DNA from: Temnothorax longispinosus
Lineage: Eukaryota; Arthropoda; Insecta; Hymenoptera; Formicidae
DNA length: 64,000 bases
Direction: 5' to 3'
Assembly: GCF_030848805.1 (NCBI RefSeq)
Contig: NC_092360.1
Coordinates: 19,695,701 to 19,759,700, forward strand
In this document: piece by piece, positions 25,484 through 37,385 of the stretch
How the letters are laid out: every line of letters starts with the position of its first letter
Numbering within the stretch: the first letter of the stretch is position 1
The notes under the pieces: model-generated
What the model was told of the DNA's origin: nothing
The model's input: the letters and a program-made list of their open reading frames with translations, nothing else
The model's database searches: none
Position numbers and translations under genes: made by a program

Positions 25484-26450
25484 GTGAGTCTTTTTCTCTC
25501 TCGCGTTTGTCATCTTCACATAAAAATTAGCCGTATGCACTTCCGTATGCCATGCAGTAGTTGACATAAACATTTATAGCCGTCTATCATCCTTTTTTTC
25601 TTTTTTTTTTCGTTTCGCCCCGTCGTCCGGCACAACCTGATTTGACTGAATTCTGGCCGAATTTAATCGGTGACCGCACACGCACGCATTTGAATGCAAT
25701 CGAACGCAGGCAAACAGTTCGCTGCCACTGGTGTAAAGGACGCTACACGAAAGACAGTCAGCGGCGAGCAGTGGCCACCACCAACATAACTAGTGCTAAC
25801 CCGGGTTTAAAAGTAAGATTTTCCTAGCTTTTGGCATTTATTCGTTATCTATATGGGCCAAGCGGATTCCGTTTTTCGTTTTTCGTTAGCTTCTATTCCG
25901 CCTTATCGCATCAAGTCCGTTTTCTTCAGCTGCGTATTCTGTATTTTTTTTGTAACAGTTTTTATCTATCCTCTTTCACTCTCTAATGCTTTCTTGTATG
26001 TAACACTTACCTTAAATCCAAAATTTGTACTGCAGCTAAAGAAAACAGCTCTATTGCACAGTATAAGTAAAAACAGCAGGTACACTTCGATACCTACTAT
26101 TCTTACTCATTCGTCATCCGTCGGCGATTTTTTTAAACGTCACTGAATAAGTAGATGTACTTCTAGGGCGAGAACTTATTATATCTTTTCGTCTTATCTT
26201 TCATATTTAATATACCTGTAAAGGATTCATATCAATCGATTGATTTCTGAATATCTTTTGGTATAATAGAAAACTATTAAAATATTAAAATTAATTGATC
26301 AGATTTGAAATAGAATATTAAAATTAAAAATATTAAAATAAAGTTTTTTAAGTCCGACAAAGAATCAACGCGCAGTTTAATAAGTTAGAAAATATAGGTG
26401 TATATGTATGTACATATATCGATGATTTATGATTACAGTTAAGCAAAATC
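25484..26450. other. Probable intron, no firm gene
   Basis: A frame at 25642-25812 followed by a strong donor (aaaa|gtaagatt) and a small acceptor-donor pair at 26036-26079 are the only exon-like signals. Neither is enough for a gene call. Confidence 0.3.
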
Positions 26451-26760
26451 GCCTGACAAGCAGTCCACGCGACGGTTGTTCCTGGCGAGTAAAGTTGGCC
26501 ATGTGACTTACGAAATTCTCTCCGCCATGTAAGACTCGCTCGTCGCGTCTATCTGCGGGGCATCACGGGCCGACGGGATCGTCGAGCGGATCGTATACAG
26601 GCATCTCCGACGTCTGGCAATCCTTCCATCATCGTGTAATAAAGTACGCGCCGCGTCGCGAGATTAATACCGGGAGTGCCGTGCAAAGTGTCGCGCGATC
26701 ATGAGCGACGATATCGTCGATTTTCGCTCGTGAATATCGTGAGTGAGTGCGTCGACGGAG
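26451..26760 (+). promoter_or_regulatory. GC-rich island upstream of a candidate start exon
   Basis: CpG-rich sequence leading into an ATG at 26761 in a purine-rich context and a good donor 75 bases later. Interpreted as promoter and 5' UTR of the exons at 26761-27075. Confidence 0.35.
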
Positions 26761-27075
26761 ATGCACATTGGTGAAGGATCACGGAGAGGAGGAGGGGGCC
26801 TGGGAGGCATCGAGCAACGGCGGAACGACCGTAAGGTGAGTAATATTCGTTTATTATTTTGCTGTCCCGTGGCGGATTCCACCACTTTCTCAAGCGCGAC
26901 GTGATTCGCTCTTACATTATACTCGAATCATTAATTCATTACTCGTACAATCGGTACAATACAAGTATCGATTATCTTGGACACTGCAATGCTTTAATAT
27001 AAAAATATTTGTATGTTTCAGATAATTTATCTGATCAACGTAGTTGATTACAACTCCGCTGTTGCGCATCGGCCG
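26761..27075 (+). CDS. Candidate first two coding exons of an unknown gene
   Basis: Exon 26761-26835 starts with ATG and codes a glycine/arginine-rich peptide of 25 residues ending RRNDRK. Exon 27022-27075 (acceptor tgtttcag, donor gtgagtg) codes IIYLINVVDYNSAVAHRP in the same phase. Both junctions are phase 0. No downstream exon was identified before the Dscam region on the other strand. An alternative first exon for a longer gene is possible. Confidence 0.35.
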
Positions 27076-27103
27076 GTGAGTGATTTTTTATTTTAATGTT
27101 AAG

Positions 27104-27509
27104 GTAACAATATAATGCACATTTTCATATTCTTAAATTAAAAAGTAAATTTTGTAAATTAAAATGTTTGTATCAAATTCAGACTTATTTACGATTACAA
27201 AACAAAGAAAAATTAAAATTCAAGTTAGTAATTTTCTACTTAATTTGAAATGGTACTTACGTTTTTGCATATATTATTTAGCCATTTTTCTTAATACTCA
27301 ATATATGTATAAAAAACAATAATTGTTTATCAAGAAAAATGGCTGAACAATATATACAGAAACGTACATTTCAACTAAAATAAAAAATTACTAACTTGAA
27401 TTTTAATTTTTCTTTGTTTTATAATCGTAAATAAGTCTGAATTTGATACAAATATTTTGATTTACAGAATTTACTTTTTAATTTAAGAATATGAGAATAT
27501 GCATTAATA
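27104..27509. repeat. Foldback element of about 405 bases
   Basis: Arms of about 180 bases. Words such as catattcttaaattaaaaag, tcagacttatttacgat and agccatttttctt recur as reverse complements on the right side. The loop is around tactcaatatatgtataa. Non-coding; it begins just after the donor at 27076. Confidence 0.85.
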
Positions 27510-28102
27510 AAACCCGAAGAAAAGAATTGTATTAAATTTTGTATTATTTCAAATTGATACTTAGTAGTACAATTTACAATAATATAAATTGTTCTTATCT
27601 CGTGTAGAGACGGCCCTTCAGTAAGTATGTAAGGTTGAATTGCGTAGGATTGTTTTCTGGAAACAAACCATTGTACGCATATACTGGATATTACATGTAT
27701 AATACTTACCTTTAAAAGTTGCAATTAAGCTTTCCAGTCCCCATTATAGCAACAAATTCTCCATTACAATCTCACGAAATGTTGAAATCTCACAATCACT
27801 TTCGCGACTTTGCTGTGTCTTTCGTCGACCCGTGTAGACAAGTGATCTTTGCAGACCTGTATCAACATGTGCGCTATGCACACAATCTTTGATTTAAGAA
27901 TGTTATTTTTGATCCAACATTTTTTCGCTTTTTAAGAAAAAGAAATAATTAAATAGAAATTACTTGATCTTATTTTAAGAAAATTATAATTTTTGATTTG
28001 AAAATACGTTACACTCTATCCAATATTTTTTCTCTTTTTATTCAAGAAAATTATTCTTAAATATTAAGAATATATTTTTCTTTGTTGAACTATATAAAAT
28101 TA

Positions 28103-28599
28103 CTGAGTAATGAACAATGGCCAATTTCGAGCATTAATGGATGTTAGAAATATATTTAATAATTATAATATACAATCGAGTTAGTTTACGTTTCGAGCCA
28201 TACTTGGCCTTCTTCAGAACATTAAATCATAAATAATACCGCATTAACAATAAAAGACTCGGGTACGATCCGGCGCTACGATTTCCAATCAAATCTCACC
28301 CATGTCTGTAGACAATTAGTCATGTTGAAGTCAGAATATATCGTCGATTGTTAGTCAAATTACAGGCTGAAATAGCCGTTTCCTGTGTTGCAAGACTTAT
28401 GTATGTCCATGAAACTGAAGCGATCGTCAGCCATTTGTCGCCCGACCAACTTAGTGGCAACTGTATCAAAATTAAAATTCCGTAAACTAACGTAAACTAA
28501 CGTAACTAAAACGTAAACTAACTCGATTGTATATTATAATTATTAAATATATTTCTAACATCCATTAATGCTCGAAATTGGCCATTGTTCATTACTCAG
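28103..28599. mobile_element. 497-bp element with 89-bp terminal inverted repeats
   Basis: The termini ctgagtaatgaacaatggcc... and ...ggccattgttcattactcag are perfect mirror images for nearly 90 bases. The inner side of the right repeat holds a short tandem run of cgtaaactaa. The middle (about 28193-28509) is unique and non-coding. No clear target duplication was recognised. Confidence 0.85.
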
Positions 28600-29358
28600 C
28601 TGTTGCTTTATCGAGCGTAATCATTTCGTTATGTAAAATTACTTTATTGAAGCAAATTTTCTTCTTTCAATGCAATATAATCTTATTTCAAGATTTCCTC
28701 GTTGAAACTAAATATATATTCAAATTAAGAATAATCTTTTTTTTGTGTATAGTATACGTAACGTATACTGTAGATTTTTAGGGCTGACAATGAATTTTGG
28801 AACATAGCCCTCACTACTCATGTTCGAGCCTTCGTGTGTCGTTGCATTAACCCTCGAAATTCGAAACGCGATCGCGAGAGGTATCTACCTCGGAACGTAC
28901 GTACTCCTCTGGGAAAAATAAAAACGGTTAAGTCGCCCACTTTGGGGCCCAGGATTAATAATCAAATTATTTGGATTGCTCATAACCCTAATTTTACGTA
29001 ACCTCGTATTTGGACTAGAAATACATCATCAAAATGATGACGTCAGAGGAATAGGATTAGTTAAAAAACCTAAAAATTGACTTAAGTGTGAATGTTGGTT
29101 ATGAGAAGACATCTCGAGTCCTTTAAACTAGTTTAAACACAGTTTTGTTATCGAACGTTGCTGTTGCAGTATAATTGCACATCTCAGTTAGACAACGACG
29201 ATGAGCGCATCCAGTAACCTCATTTGAGGAATATGTAAATGAAGACATCGACCAGTCTTATAAGAAATTTGAGTTGAAACTTACCTACTAACTGAAATAT
29301 CTAACTAAAGAATCAGGTAATGTAAGCAAAAATTTGAGTACGGCTGAACTCATTTTAA

Positions 29359-30073
29359 GGGGTAACGCCACTCTAGAGTCCCCAAAAAAAGCCAATTTTT
29401 GATAATTTTTTTCAGAAATACAATAATCATAAATGAAAATCGGTTTAATTCTATTTATTATTTATATATTAAAGTATAAAAAAATTTTTTTTATTAATTT
29501 TTTATTGACAAAATGGCGGCGCCAGAGCCATTGATCCAAAATGCCTTTTTGAGGAAGTCGTCCAACGGGCGGAATCAAAGCTCCTATAATTTCTGAGTTG
29601 GAACAAAAATTCAAAGATTTTTGAAAAATATATAAGATTTTCTATAGAAGTACGTATGGGAATTGCGAAATCTCATTTTTTGTAAGAATGGTGCATGCTG
29701 GAAAAAAATGTTTCATTTTTTGCTAAAAAATTTTGCACAAAATTGGTTTATAAAAAAAGTTTTGTTCAACTTATCGCAAAATCCATACGTACTTCTATAG
29801 AAAATCTTATATATTTTTTCGAAAATCTTTGAATTTTTGTTCCAGCTCAGAAATTATAGGAGCTTCGATTCCGCCCGTTGGACGACTTCCGCAAAAAGGC
29901 ACTTTGGATCAATGGCTCTAACGCCGCCATTTTGTCAATAAAAAAAATTTTTTTTATACTTTAATATATAGATAATAAATAGAATTAAACCGATTTTCAT
30001 TTATGATTATTGTATTTCTGAAAAAAATGATCAAACATTCGCTTTTTTTGGGACTCTAGAGTGGCGTTACCCC
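29359..30073. mobile_element. 715-bp almost complete palindrome
   Basis: Begins ggggtaacgccactctagag and ends with the reverse complement ctctagagtggcgttacccc. Both arms carry cattgatccaaa/tttggatcaatg, a cgtccaacgggcgg block and a tataagattttctatagaag block, so nearly the whole length can fold. TTAA stands directly before the left end, but the right flank (ataggt) does not repeat it. Non-coding. Confidence 0.85.
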
Positions 30074-30239
30074 ATAGGTAAAGATGTCGGGTACAGTTAG
30101 CATCAGAGATTTGAGTTACAAATAGCTGTAATTCTAGTTTACTCTTTCCATTTTTCGGTTTTCTTAACTAAAATTCAGTCCTAAGCTTAATCACATGTAG
30201 GTAGTCTGTAAACCGTGGGTTGTTTCCAATGTAACCCAA

Positions 30240-30505
30240 AAAGAGAAATAATTCCTGATTGAGATTTGAACTTGTATAATTTACATCTTCTATTTCAGTT
30301 TCCCACTTTACTAAACCATCTTAATAGTTCTGAAGCTTATGAACTGGTGTAAAGAAATTGTCTAAGTAATTCCAGATTAGAACAATTTTTTTACTCTAAT
30401 TAATAGGCTTCAGAGATATTAAGATAATTTAGTAAAGTGAGAAACTGAAACAGAAGATGTAAATTATTCAAGTTTGAATCTCAGTCAAGAGCCATTCCTT
30501 TTTAA
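30240..30505. repeat. Foldback element of about 265 bases
   Basis: Left words ttgagatttgaac, tttacatcttct and cccactttactaaa recur as reverse complements on the right (gtttgaatctca, agaagatgtaaa, tttagtaaagtgag). The arms have diverged by scattered substitutions, so this is an older copy. Confidence 0.75.
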
Positions 30506-30818
30506 ATGTTATATTGAATATCCACCCACATCCAAGAGCAACAATACATATAATAAAAACAATACATGATATACGAGCTAAATTTCTTAAGACCTAACAT
30601 CTTTCCTTCTTTATGGGTAGCAGGAAATCAAAATTTAAAACTTGCATCTTTTATCCAAACCATTTATTAATGATATGTTTATTACGTAAATTGATACATT
30701 TCTTATATAAAATCAAATACAAAGGATATCTTTTTGTAGAACGTTTCATTGACAACCCATGCAGATTTAACTATCTTCCATTCCCCCGTGGCAAACATAC
30801 ACGGCTAAAAAATTTCAC

Positions 30819-31031
30819 CTGCAGATTGGAGAGCCTCCTTTCTTAGGATTACCACTTTCTGGATGTGTGCGTCGTCATGTAGCAGTGTCACGAAGTGATC
30901 CCTGATTTCGACGTTTGTCGACTTCGTTGGTGTCTTCTTAGCGCCACTCTTTCCGCCTACGTTCCCGGGCGACGGGGTAATGAGGGGCAGCAGGAGGATA
31001 AGTGCGTTGTTTCGAGTTTTCGGGTCCTCCC
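30819..31031 (-). CDS. Candidate 213-base exon of unknown family
   Basis: The acceptor (gtttcttttcag) and donor (ctgcag|gtgaaa) are both strong and both borders are phase 1, so the exon is symmetric. The product begins GEDPKTRNNALILLLPLITP and continues with a lysine-rich linker and a helix (IRDHFVTLLHDDAHIQK). The look recalls repetitive uncharacterised, probably transposon-derived proteins of arthropods; I cannot name the family. Without splicing the frame runs 30805-31065. Confidence 0.4.
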
Positions 31032-31039
31032 CTGAAAAG

Positions 31040-32400
31040 AAACACAAAAAAAATAAGTAACGCAAGTTTCAAAGTAGTAGTGTAGTAGCAGAAATATGAC
31101 TGAAGTGAAAACTGCACAAAATGTTAAAAAACACAAAGTAAAAATGGACTTTAAGGCAAAGTGTAACCAACAAGCATTAGAAAAAATATGGAAAGGTATC
31201 GTTTTAAAAATTATTAATATTCCAAAAAATCAAGGTTGATTTAGGGTGGTAAAAATGCCTCTTAATTGAGCACATCAAGAATCATGTGACTCACCTTTTA
31301 CACTTTCCAGAACGAGCTCGTAGCTTTTCTTCAGATTTTTTACGGGGGTAACGTGTAACGTGTAACGCTGCGGTCGTTGCAGTGTTTTTTAAAATCTTTT
31401 AAAATGCAATACTCATTACCGCGAATAATCGGTCGTTCCTATAATCATACGTAGAATAGCTCATTAATAAGTAGATCGCACTAGTGAAGCGGAGGTACTC
31501 GCATGGAAGTTGGCGTTCACCTTCATCCTGTATATCAATAATTGGTTGTCGCGAAAGTAATGGATCGGTCAATCAGACTTTTTTTTATCGTATAATCACG
31601 TTCCGTACGGTAATCGTAAGACAATGTAATCGTAATTCGGTGATAGAAAGGATAAATGCTATCAAAAACGTACAGTTAATCGAATGCTTCCGTTACTTCT
31701 CGATTGCTTAATTGCATCATGTGTATATCGCCGACAGGATTTGGTGTTCTTTTTTTTTTTCGAAATTCGGCATTACATACGTGGCACATACAGGGTTATA
31801 TACGAAGGCTATGTTTTGTGTATAATAACGGCAGTATTTGGCGCAACGCAGATCAGTTATTGAGACGCCTCTTCGACACAAATGGATCTGAGAGTCTCTT
31901 GTATCCACCTCCATTAAAAATTAAATTGTCTCTCACGCACTCTTTTCAACACATTAAAATTTTCTCCAACGGCGACGGATAGTTTCAAGAAAAGAGACGA
32001 CTCGTCATCTCTTTCTAAATAATGTTAAATCGTTCGGCGAAGATACCAAGTCGAACCAGCGAATCTCGATCATACGTGTATAGTGAATTCTTGTCTCTCT
32101 TGCTCCTTCCTTTGCTGATATCTGCAACAGATAACGCATATGTTTTTAAAAGTATTTTATTTAAATTCTCTCTCTTATTAATTTTCAAGTATCTCGCATT
32201 CTTCAAAACCAAAGCGAGTATATGGTAGTAATTTTTTAAATGAATCAATGATATTTCAAATTTATTCAGAGAATGTTTTATTCCTCGTCTTGAATATTTG
32301 ATATTATTTACCTTGATAAGTAAAGGCTTTATTAAATAATATAATCTACTTGATGTTACTATAAATGTATATATATGGAAACATATAATATTATTAAATA
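31040..32400. other. No gene seen between the candidate exon and the Dscam tail
   Basis: Short frames on both strands without motifs. This would include the 3' UTR of the Dscam-type gene near its right end. Confidence 0.35.
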
Positions 32401-32408
32401 CAAGCCAG

Positions 32409-32479
32409 GTAGCAAGCGTTATTTGTCGTCATTTTGACATTAAAATGACAATTGACGACAAATAACGTCAGCTAGCTAC
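32409..32479. repeat. 71-base hairpin 3' of the Dscam-type gene
   Basis: A 13-base perfect stem (gttatttgtcgtc with gacgacaaataac), an outer gtagc/gctac clamp and an inner cattttgacattaaaatg stem-loop. Size and shape are like a microRNA precursor, but also like a very small foldback element. No homology can be tested here. Confidence 0.6.
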
Positions 32480-32651
32480 ATACTACTGATATTATATAAA
32501 AAGTATCAGTATCCCAAATAACTATTATTTTTCCTCAAATTCTCATATATTATACATATGTATAACGATAGTCGCGAGACATCCTATATACAAACAAATA
32601 AATTTCCGAGGATTAGACCGGTCTCGGCTGCTTGGTACTTGGCATGCCTGT

Positions 32652-34522
32652 TTACGGAGACTCGTGCCGATACCTAGCGAGCATAGATTCGACGGCCTCA
32701 ATCGGAAGTTTGCCCAAACTGCCGCAGTGACGGGTCCCGGCTGATAAACCTTGCCATTCGCGATCGCGTTCGCGATCACAGTCACGGTCGCACTCCACGT
32801 CGCTCAATTCGCGGCTGTCACTGAACCCGGTTGGCGGCAATAGTGTCATATCCTCCACCGAACTGTCAAACAGATCAGCGGATACATTTGTCGAGTCAGA
32901 AGGAAAATTTTTCTTTAAAGTTTGTGACACCGTTGCCTGAATTAAGAAATTAATAAAATGCAGCTTTAACTAAATACGATTAATCAAATCTCTTATTCGT
33001 AAGATAATGTTTCACGATGATTAATTATAAATTGATGATTAATTTAATGGTTATTATCAACATTATCTTTGATATTATCTAAATTAAATATATATAGGAT
33101 GAGGTACATACACACAATACATCTTTTATACGTGTAAGGATAATTTTTTCATCGGTCACGTAAAGGTTTAGTTAAATTTTTTCCCAAAAATACGAAATTT
33201 TTGTTATGTTTTAATAGCGAACATATTAGAACATCCTTAAATGTTTGGTATCCTTCGTCGTATAAAATATGAGGCTCTAGAATGAAAACGTAATGACGTG
33301 AAAACTCAATATGTCATATATGTATCACAACATACTCTATCGGGATATATGTATTTTTAACATGTCTCTTGCAATAATAATCATAAAATAAATATAAATA
33401 AATGTTTGACACTCGTGAAAAATTTCTAATTGCTAAATGACTCGCGTCATTGCGCTTCTTTCTCGCGTCGGTGTGAAAACGATAAGAGGCCGATATCGAA
33501 TAGTCAAGACTGAGTGCTATGTGGAAACAAACAAACCTTGGCTACCTGCGAGTAGACCGGCTCGGCTGTCGGCTTCGTCGTCTCGCGAGTGAGGGCGAGC
33601 CTTCATTGTTAGATTCCGTACTCGATTCGACACCTCGCAAAAATACATCTGTAAGGAGAATCGCGTTGTTATACACGCAGATTTATTTGTGTGCAGCTGG
33701 TTTTCTCGATAAATTTTTTTCTATGCGATTTCTTTTTGTCTACAAAATCGTGAGAGTAGGAATACATAATTGTACCTCTACAAGGCTTTACTGGCACTCT
33801 ATAACTAGGCCCGGCGCATTCGCCGCAAGGGCTTCCGGACGTGTCGCTCCCGGAGCCTTGTCGACTTGATCGCAGCTAGCTCTCGGCTTCCGCGATGCTC
33901 GGAAAGTAGCGTTGCTTGTGCCACCTTGGTGTTTTCGACCTGCGCGTCAAAGAACACCAGAAAGAGGAAGAGAAGAGGAGAAAAATAGGGACGCAAAAAC
34001 GCGAAACGGATTTCACGAAAAGTCAGAAGTTAAGAAACGGCGGAAGAAGCCAGTTACCTTTCGAACTTCACACTGGATCTGTCATAATCGATAGTGTTGA
34101 TGTTCTCCAAATGACCAAAAGTCTTGCATTGCATCGTGTAGTCGAGCGTCGCAGTTGTGACCGAACGGTTCTCTTTTTCCGGGAACGCTAAACGTGGCGT
34201 ACGGACTTATCTCATACATTTCTGTGAAGGATAACAGAGCATTCGTAAAGGTGCATTCACGTTACACAAATAACTCATTGCTTCGCGAACACACGTACCA
34301 GATCCGTGATCGGTGGATTTGTGATTTTCTTGCTTCACGGGCGAACTAGTATAAACCTGATGATTACGTCTGTTGTCTCGTTCAGCCGTCGACTTGAGTT
34401 GTACGGTCGACATACAACTGGACAAGTGATGATGTTGTTGCTGGTGCTGTTGTTGTGGAACTATTCCTAAAGCTTGTTGTTGCTGCTGTTGTCTCGGTAA
34501 CATCTCGCCTAGATAGTTTGCT
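32652..34522 (-). CDS. Dscam: Dscam-family receptor, cytoplasmic tail exons (3' end of gene)
   Basis: Five minus-strand exons in order: 34299-34522 (glutamine/histidine-rich, ends STDHGS), 34058-34221 (EMYEISPYATFSVPG, then TTATLDYTMQ and KTFGHLEN), 33776-33939 (TPRWHKQRYFPS, GSPCGECAGPSYRVPVKPCR), 33537-33648 (DVFLRGVESSTES, then TKPTAEPVYSQVAK) and 32652-32936 (PTGFSDSRELSDVECDRD, end ARYRHESP). Junctions are GT-AG and agree in phase where the frame is intact. SPYATF, YRVPVKPCR-DVF and ELSxxECDRD are hallmarks of insect Dscam tails, which signal downstream of the Ig/fibronectin ectodomain in neurite self-avoidance. As written the frame shifts inside exon 2 (about 34170-34185) and exon 4 (about 33600), and exon 3 has an in-frame TAG. 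Ectodomain exons are absent. The same strand carries unrelated coding remnants at 34920-35600 before the gap, so the upstream part may be misassembled or far away. The paralogue (Dscam1 to 4) is undecided. Confidence 0.78.
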
Positions 34523-34919
34523 CTGTCGAAAAACAATGTTAAAAGAGCGATTAATAAGAATCTGATCGTGGTGGGTGGTAAAGAGTGGGTGGTCAGAGAG
34601 TTTTGCTAACTTTAGTTTGGCCAATTTGATTATTTTCTCTTTTGCTAAGGCAATACTGGCGAAGAGATTGTTCTCCTTTTTGGGAAATTATCTCGTGAAA
34701 TCGTCTAGGAGCTGTATAAAGAAAAAAATGTAAAAACTATTGTGTTAACTTCGTTAAATAAACACAAGCACTATGTTCACATCATGTGAAGTCCAATTCC
34801 TATAAGATTGGAGTTCGGTGATATGAATATTATGCTTGTGTTTACTAAATGCTGTCTTAAGTCAACAAAATTCTACCGTGCTTCTACCGTAATATTAATG
34901 TCTGTACAACAAATACTTA

Positions 34920-35600
34920 CCAGTCTGTATCCTTCCTGAATTCGTATGGCTGGAAACTTTTGGAAATAGCTAAATATTCCTTTATCGGCAAGGATACCCT
35001 TTCGCTCTTTTTTCGTGGCTCGCCAAAAATCCGGTTTCTAGAGATGGACGTTGTTTTGCAGAAAGTTTACGACTGTCCTGGTCTCTTTCGTGTCTGAAGT
35101 GGATGGGAGAATTATAAGTCTAACAAATTAGGACAATTTCAAGTTAATTAACTAGTACCTCTAGCCTGGCAGGACTGATGTCATAAGTTATGTATACTCA
35201 CATGATGTAGAGTCCGGAGCTTTTGCTCTCTTCAAAGAACCAACCCTTCACCGTGGGTGTTGACTTGCTAGAAGACCGACTAGACGCCGATCTTGCTTAA
35301 GGCGGCAGCACGCCATTCTTTCGAAATTTCTCTTTTTCACGTAGGCTTTGTAGAGAGGCCCCGATAAGTTTCTCTGCTTTGAAAGAGCGTCTTCGGTAAA
35401 AAGGTCAGGAAAAAAGACGCAGGAGATGTTCTTGATGGGAATATCTCGCACAACTCGTTGGCCAGCCGTTAGAACAAGGCGGATTCAATGAGTCTTGAAG
35501 GCTCTTCTTCTAGGATGGCATCAATTACCAAAACGCTGGCATTTTTTCTGTCCTCCTCAACAACAATCTTTTGCTTCTTACGTAACTGAAAATCAACAGA
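34920..35600 (-). pseudogene. Decayed coding sequence of a repetitive uncharacterised family
   Basis: Minus-strand reading gives protein-like stretches scattered over frames and broken by stops: LRKKQKIVVEEDRKNASVL and LEEEPSRLIESALF near 35500-35590, RLANELCEIFP near 35460, STPTVKGWFFEESKSSG near 35240, and ADKGIFSYFQKFPAIRIQEG near 34950. The order is collinear, so one ancestral gene lies here. I do not recognise it beyond a resemblance to repetitive transposon-like arthropod proteins. It may be related to the exon at 30819-31031 (inference). Confidence 0.4.
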
Positions 35601-36539
35601 ACTAATTGAGAGAATTGACTAGTATAAGTTAAAAATCTTTGAAATATAGAATAGCTAATTACGATTTTTAGTTAATTTAAGTAATTCTAAGAAAATAATT
35701 AAAAATAGTCAAATAAATTAATTGTAATGAGCACATTTAATTATAATATGTTCAATATTATATGAGAAACAAATTCATAATTTCAAAGTAGATCTTACAT
35801 ATAGTCTTCATAATAAAAATTGAAATTTTTTTCCTCTATTTTTTTCTTTGTTCCTTTTATTTTTAGTTAATTTAGTTAATTTGATTACTAATAATCGTGG
35901 GCCTCAAATTCTTCAGAGTAAAGAAGTGACTAAATGGAGGAGAAAAATAAAAAAATTATCTTTTGTTCTGTGTCTGAGGGACAGAACTATTAAAAAGTTT
36001 TCAGCCTGTAACCGTAAATAATCCGATGTTTTCACGTTGATTTAGAGTATAAAATTTTGAATTGTATTGTCACGGACTAACTACCTTAGGTAGGTTTCAT
36101 CATTTATCCAAAAAAATTACCTTTGGTAACCTTAGCTAAATTAATTAATAAAACAAAAATACAACAGTGTTTTTAGTTAACCACTTACCTTCAAATCGTG
36201 GGATAAATTCGGCGAATTCCCACGAAGTCAATAGATATCCTTCGTATATTGATCTATATCACAAGAAAATTTTCACGTAATAACACAAATCACAAACACG
36301 ATGCGATATGAACAAAGCTCGACGATGACGTCTTCGCGAGAAAAGAAACGCGTAAAGAACAATTTTTTTCTTATTCTTCTTTCACTGGAAGTAAAGAGCA
36401 CTGTATGTTGCTTCCACAAGATGAAAACAAGAACTAACAGCAACAGCCACAGCGAGACATTGACTGCCTAACGACCAAGTAAGGGACTTATAATTTTAAA
36501 ATAGATATGTCGGTAATTTTAAATCAGGAATTGATAATT

Positions 36540-36710
36540 TTGAAATAGGTATGTTTAATCTGTAATCACGATTACGGATTTCGTAACCGTGATTTCAGAT
36601 TAAACATACCTATTTTTGAATTCAGGAATTGATAATTCAGAAATAGGTTTGTTTAATCTGAAATCACGGTTACGGAATCCGTAAGGAGTTTTCAGATTGA
36701 GCGATTCTGA
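36540..36710. repeat. Inverted repeats running into the assembly gap
   Basis: The phrase aggtatgtttaatctg...atcacgattacgg is followed by its reverse complement (ccgtgatttcagattaaacat) and then by a third, direct copy (aggtttgtttaatctgaaatcacgg). The array stops at the N run, so repeat structure probably caused the gap. Confidence 0.7.
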
Positions 36711-37210
36711 NNNNNNNNNNNNNNNNNNNNNNNNNNNNNNNNNNNNNNNNNNNNNNNNNNNNNNNNNNNNNNNNNNNNNNNNNNNNNNNNNNNNNNNNNN
36801 NNNNNNNNNNNNNNNNNNNNNNNNNNNNNNNNNNNNNNNNNNNNNNNNNNNNNNNNNNNNNNNNNNNNNNNNNNNNNNNNNNNNNNNNNNNNNNNNNNNN
36901 NNNNNNNNNNNNNNNNNNNNNNNNNNNNNNNNNNNNNNNNNNNNNNNNNNNNNNNNNNNNNNNNNNNNNNNNNNNNNNNNNNNNNNNNNNNNNNNNNNNN
37001 NNNNNNNNNNNNNNNNNNNNNNNNNNNNNNNNNNNNNNNNNNNNNNNNNNNNNNNNNNNNNNNNNNNNNNNNNNNNNNNNNNNNNNNNNNNNNNNNNNNN
37101 NNNNNNNNNNNNNNNNNNNNNNNNNNNNNNNNNNNNNNNNNNNNNNNNNNNNNNNNNNNNNNNNNNNNNNNNNNNNNNNNNNNNNNNNNNNNNNNNNNNN
37201 NNNNNNNNNN
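36711..37210. other. Assembly gap (500 N)
   Basis: Exactly 500 undetermined bases, a conventional scaffold-gap length, so the true distance is unknown. Confidence 0.99.
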
Positions 37211-37385
37211 AACAGGACGTAACACGATTATTGGCTTTTATTTCTAATTTATTTAGGCAAATTTAAATTATATATCCATATTTACATACATTTTAATAAA
37301 TAAAGCATTCTTTTGTCTTCGACCTTTATTGTGACCAATTTTGCAAATGTTTGTTGCGGCGATTTGTGTCCACTGTACCACCTAA

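Noticed and set aside
36692..37266. Long open frames on both strands
   Set aside because: They consist of undetermined bases in the assembly gap.
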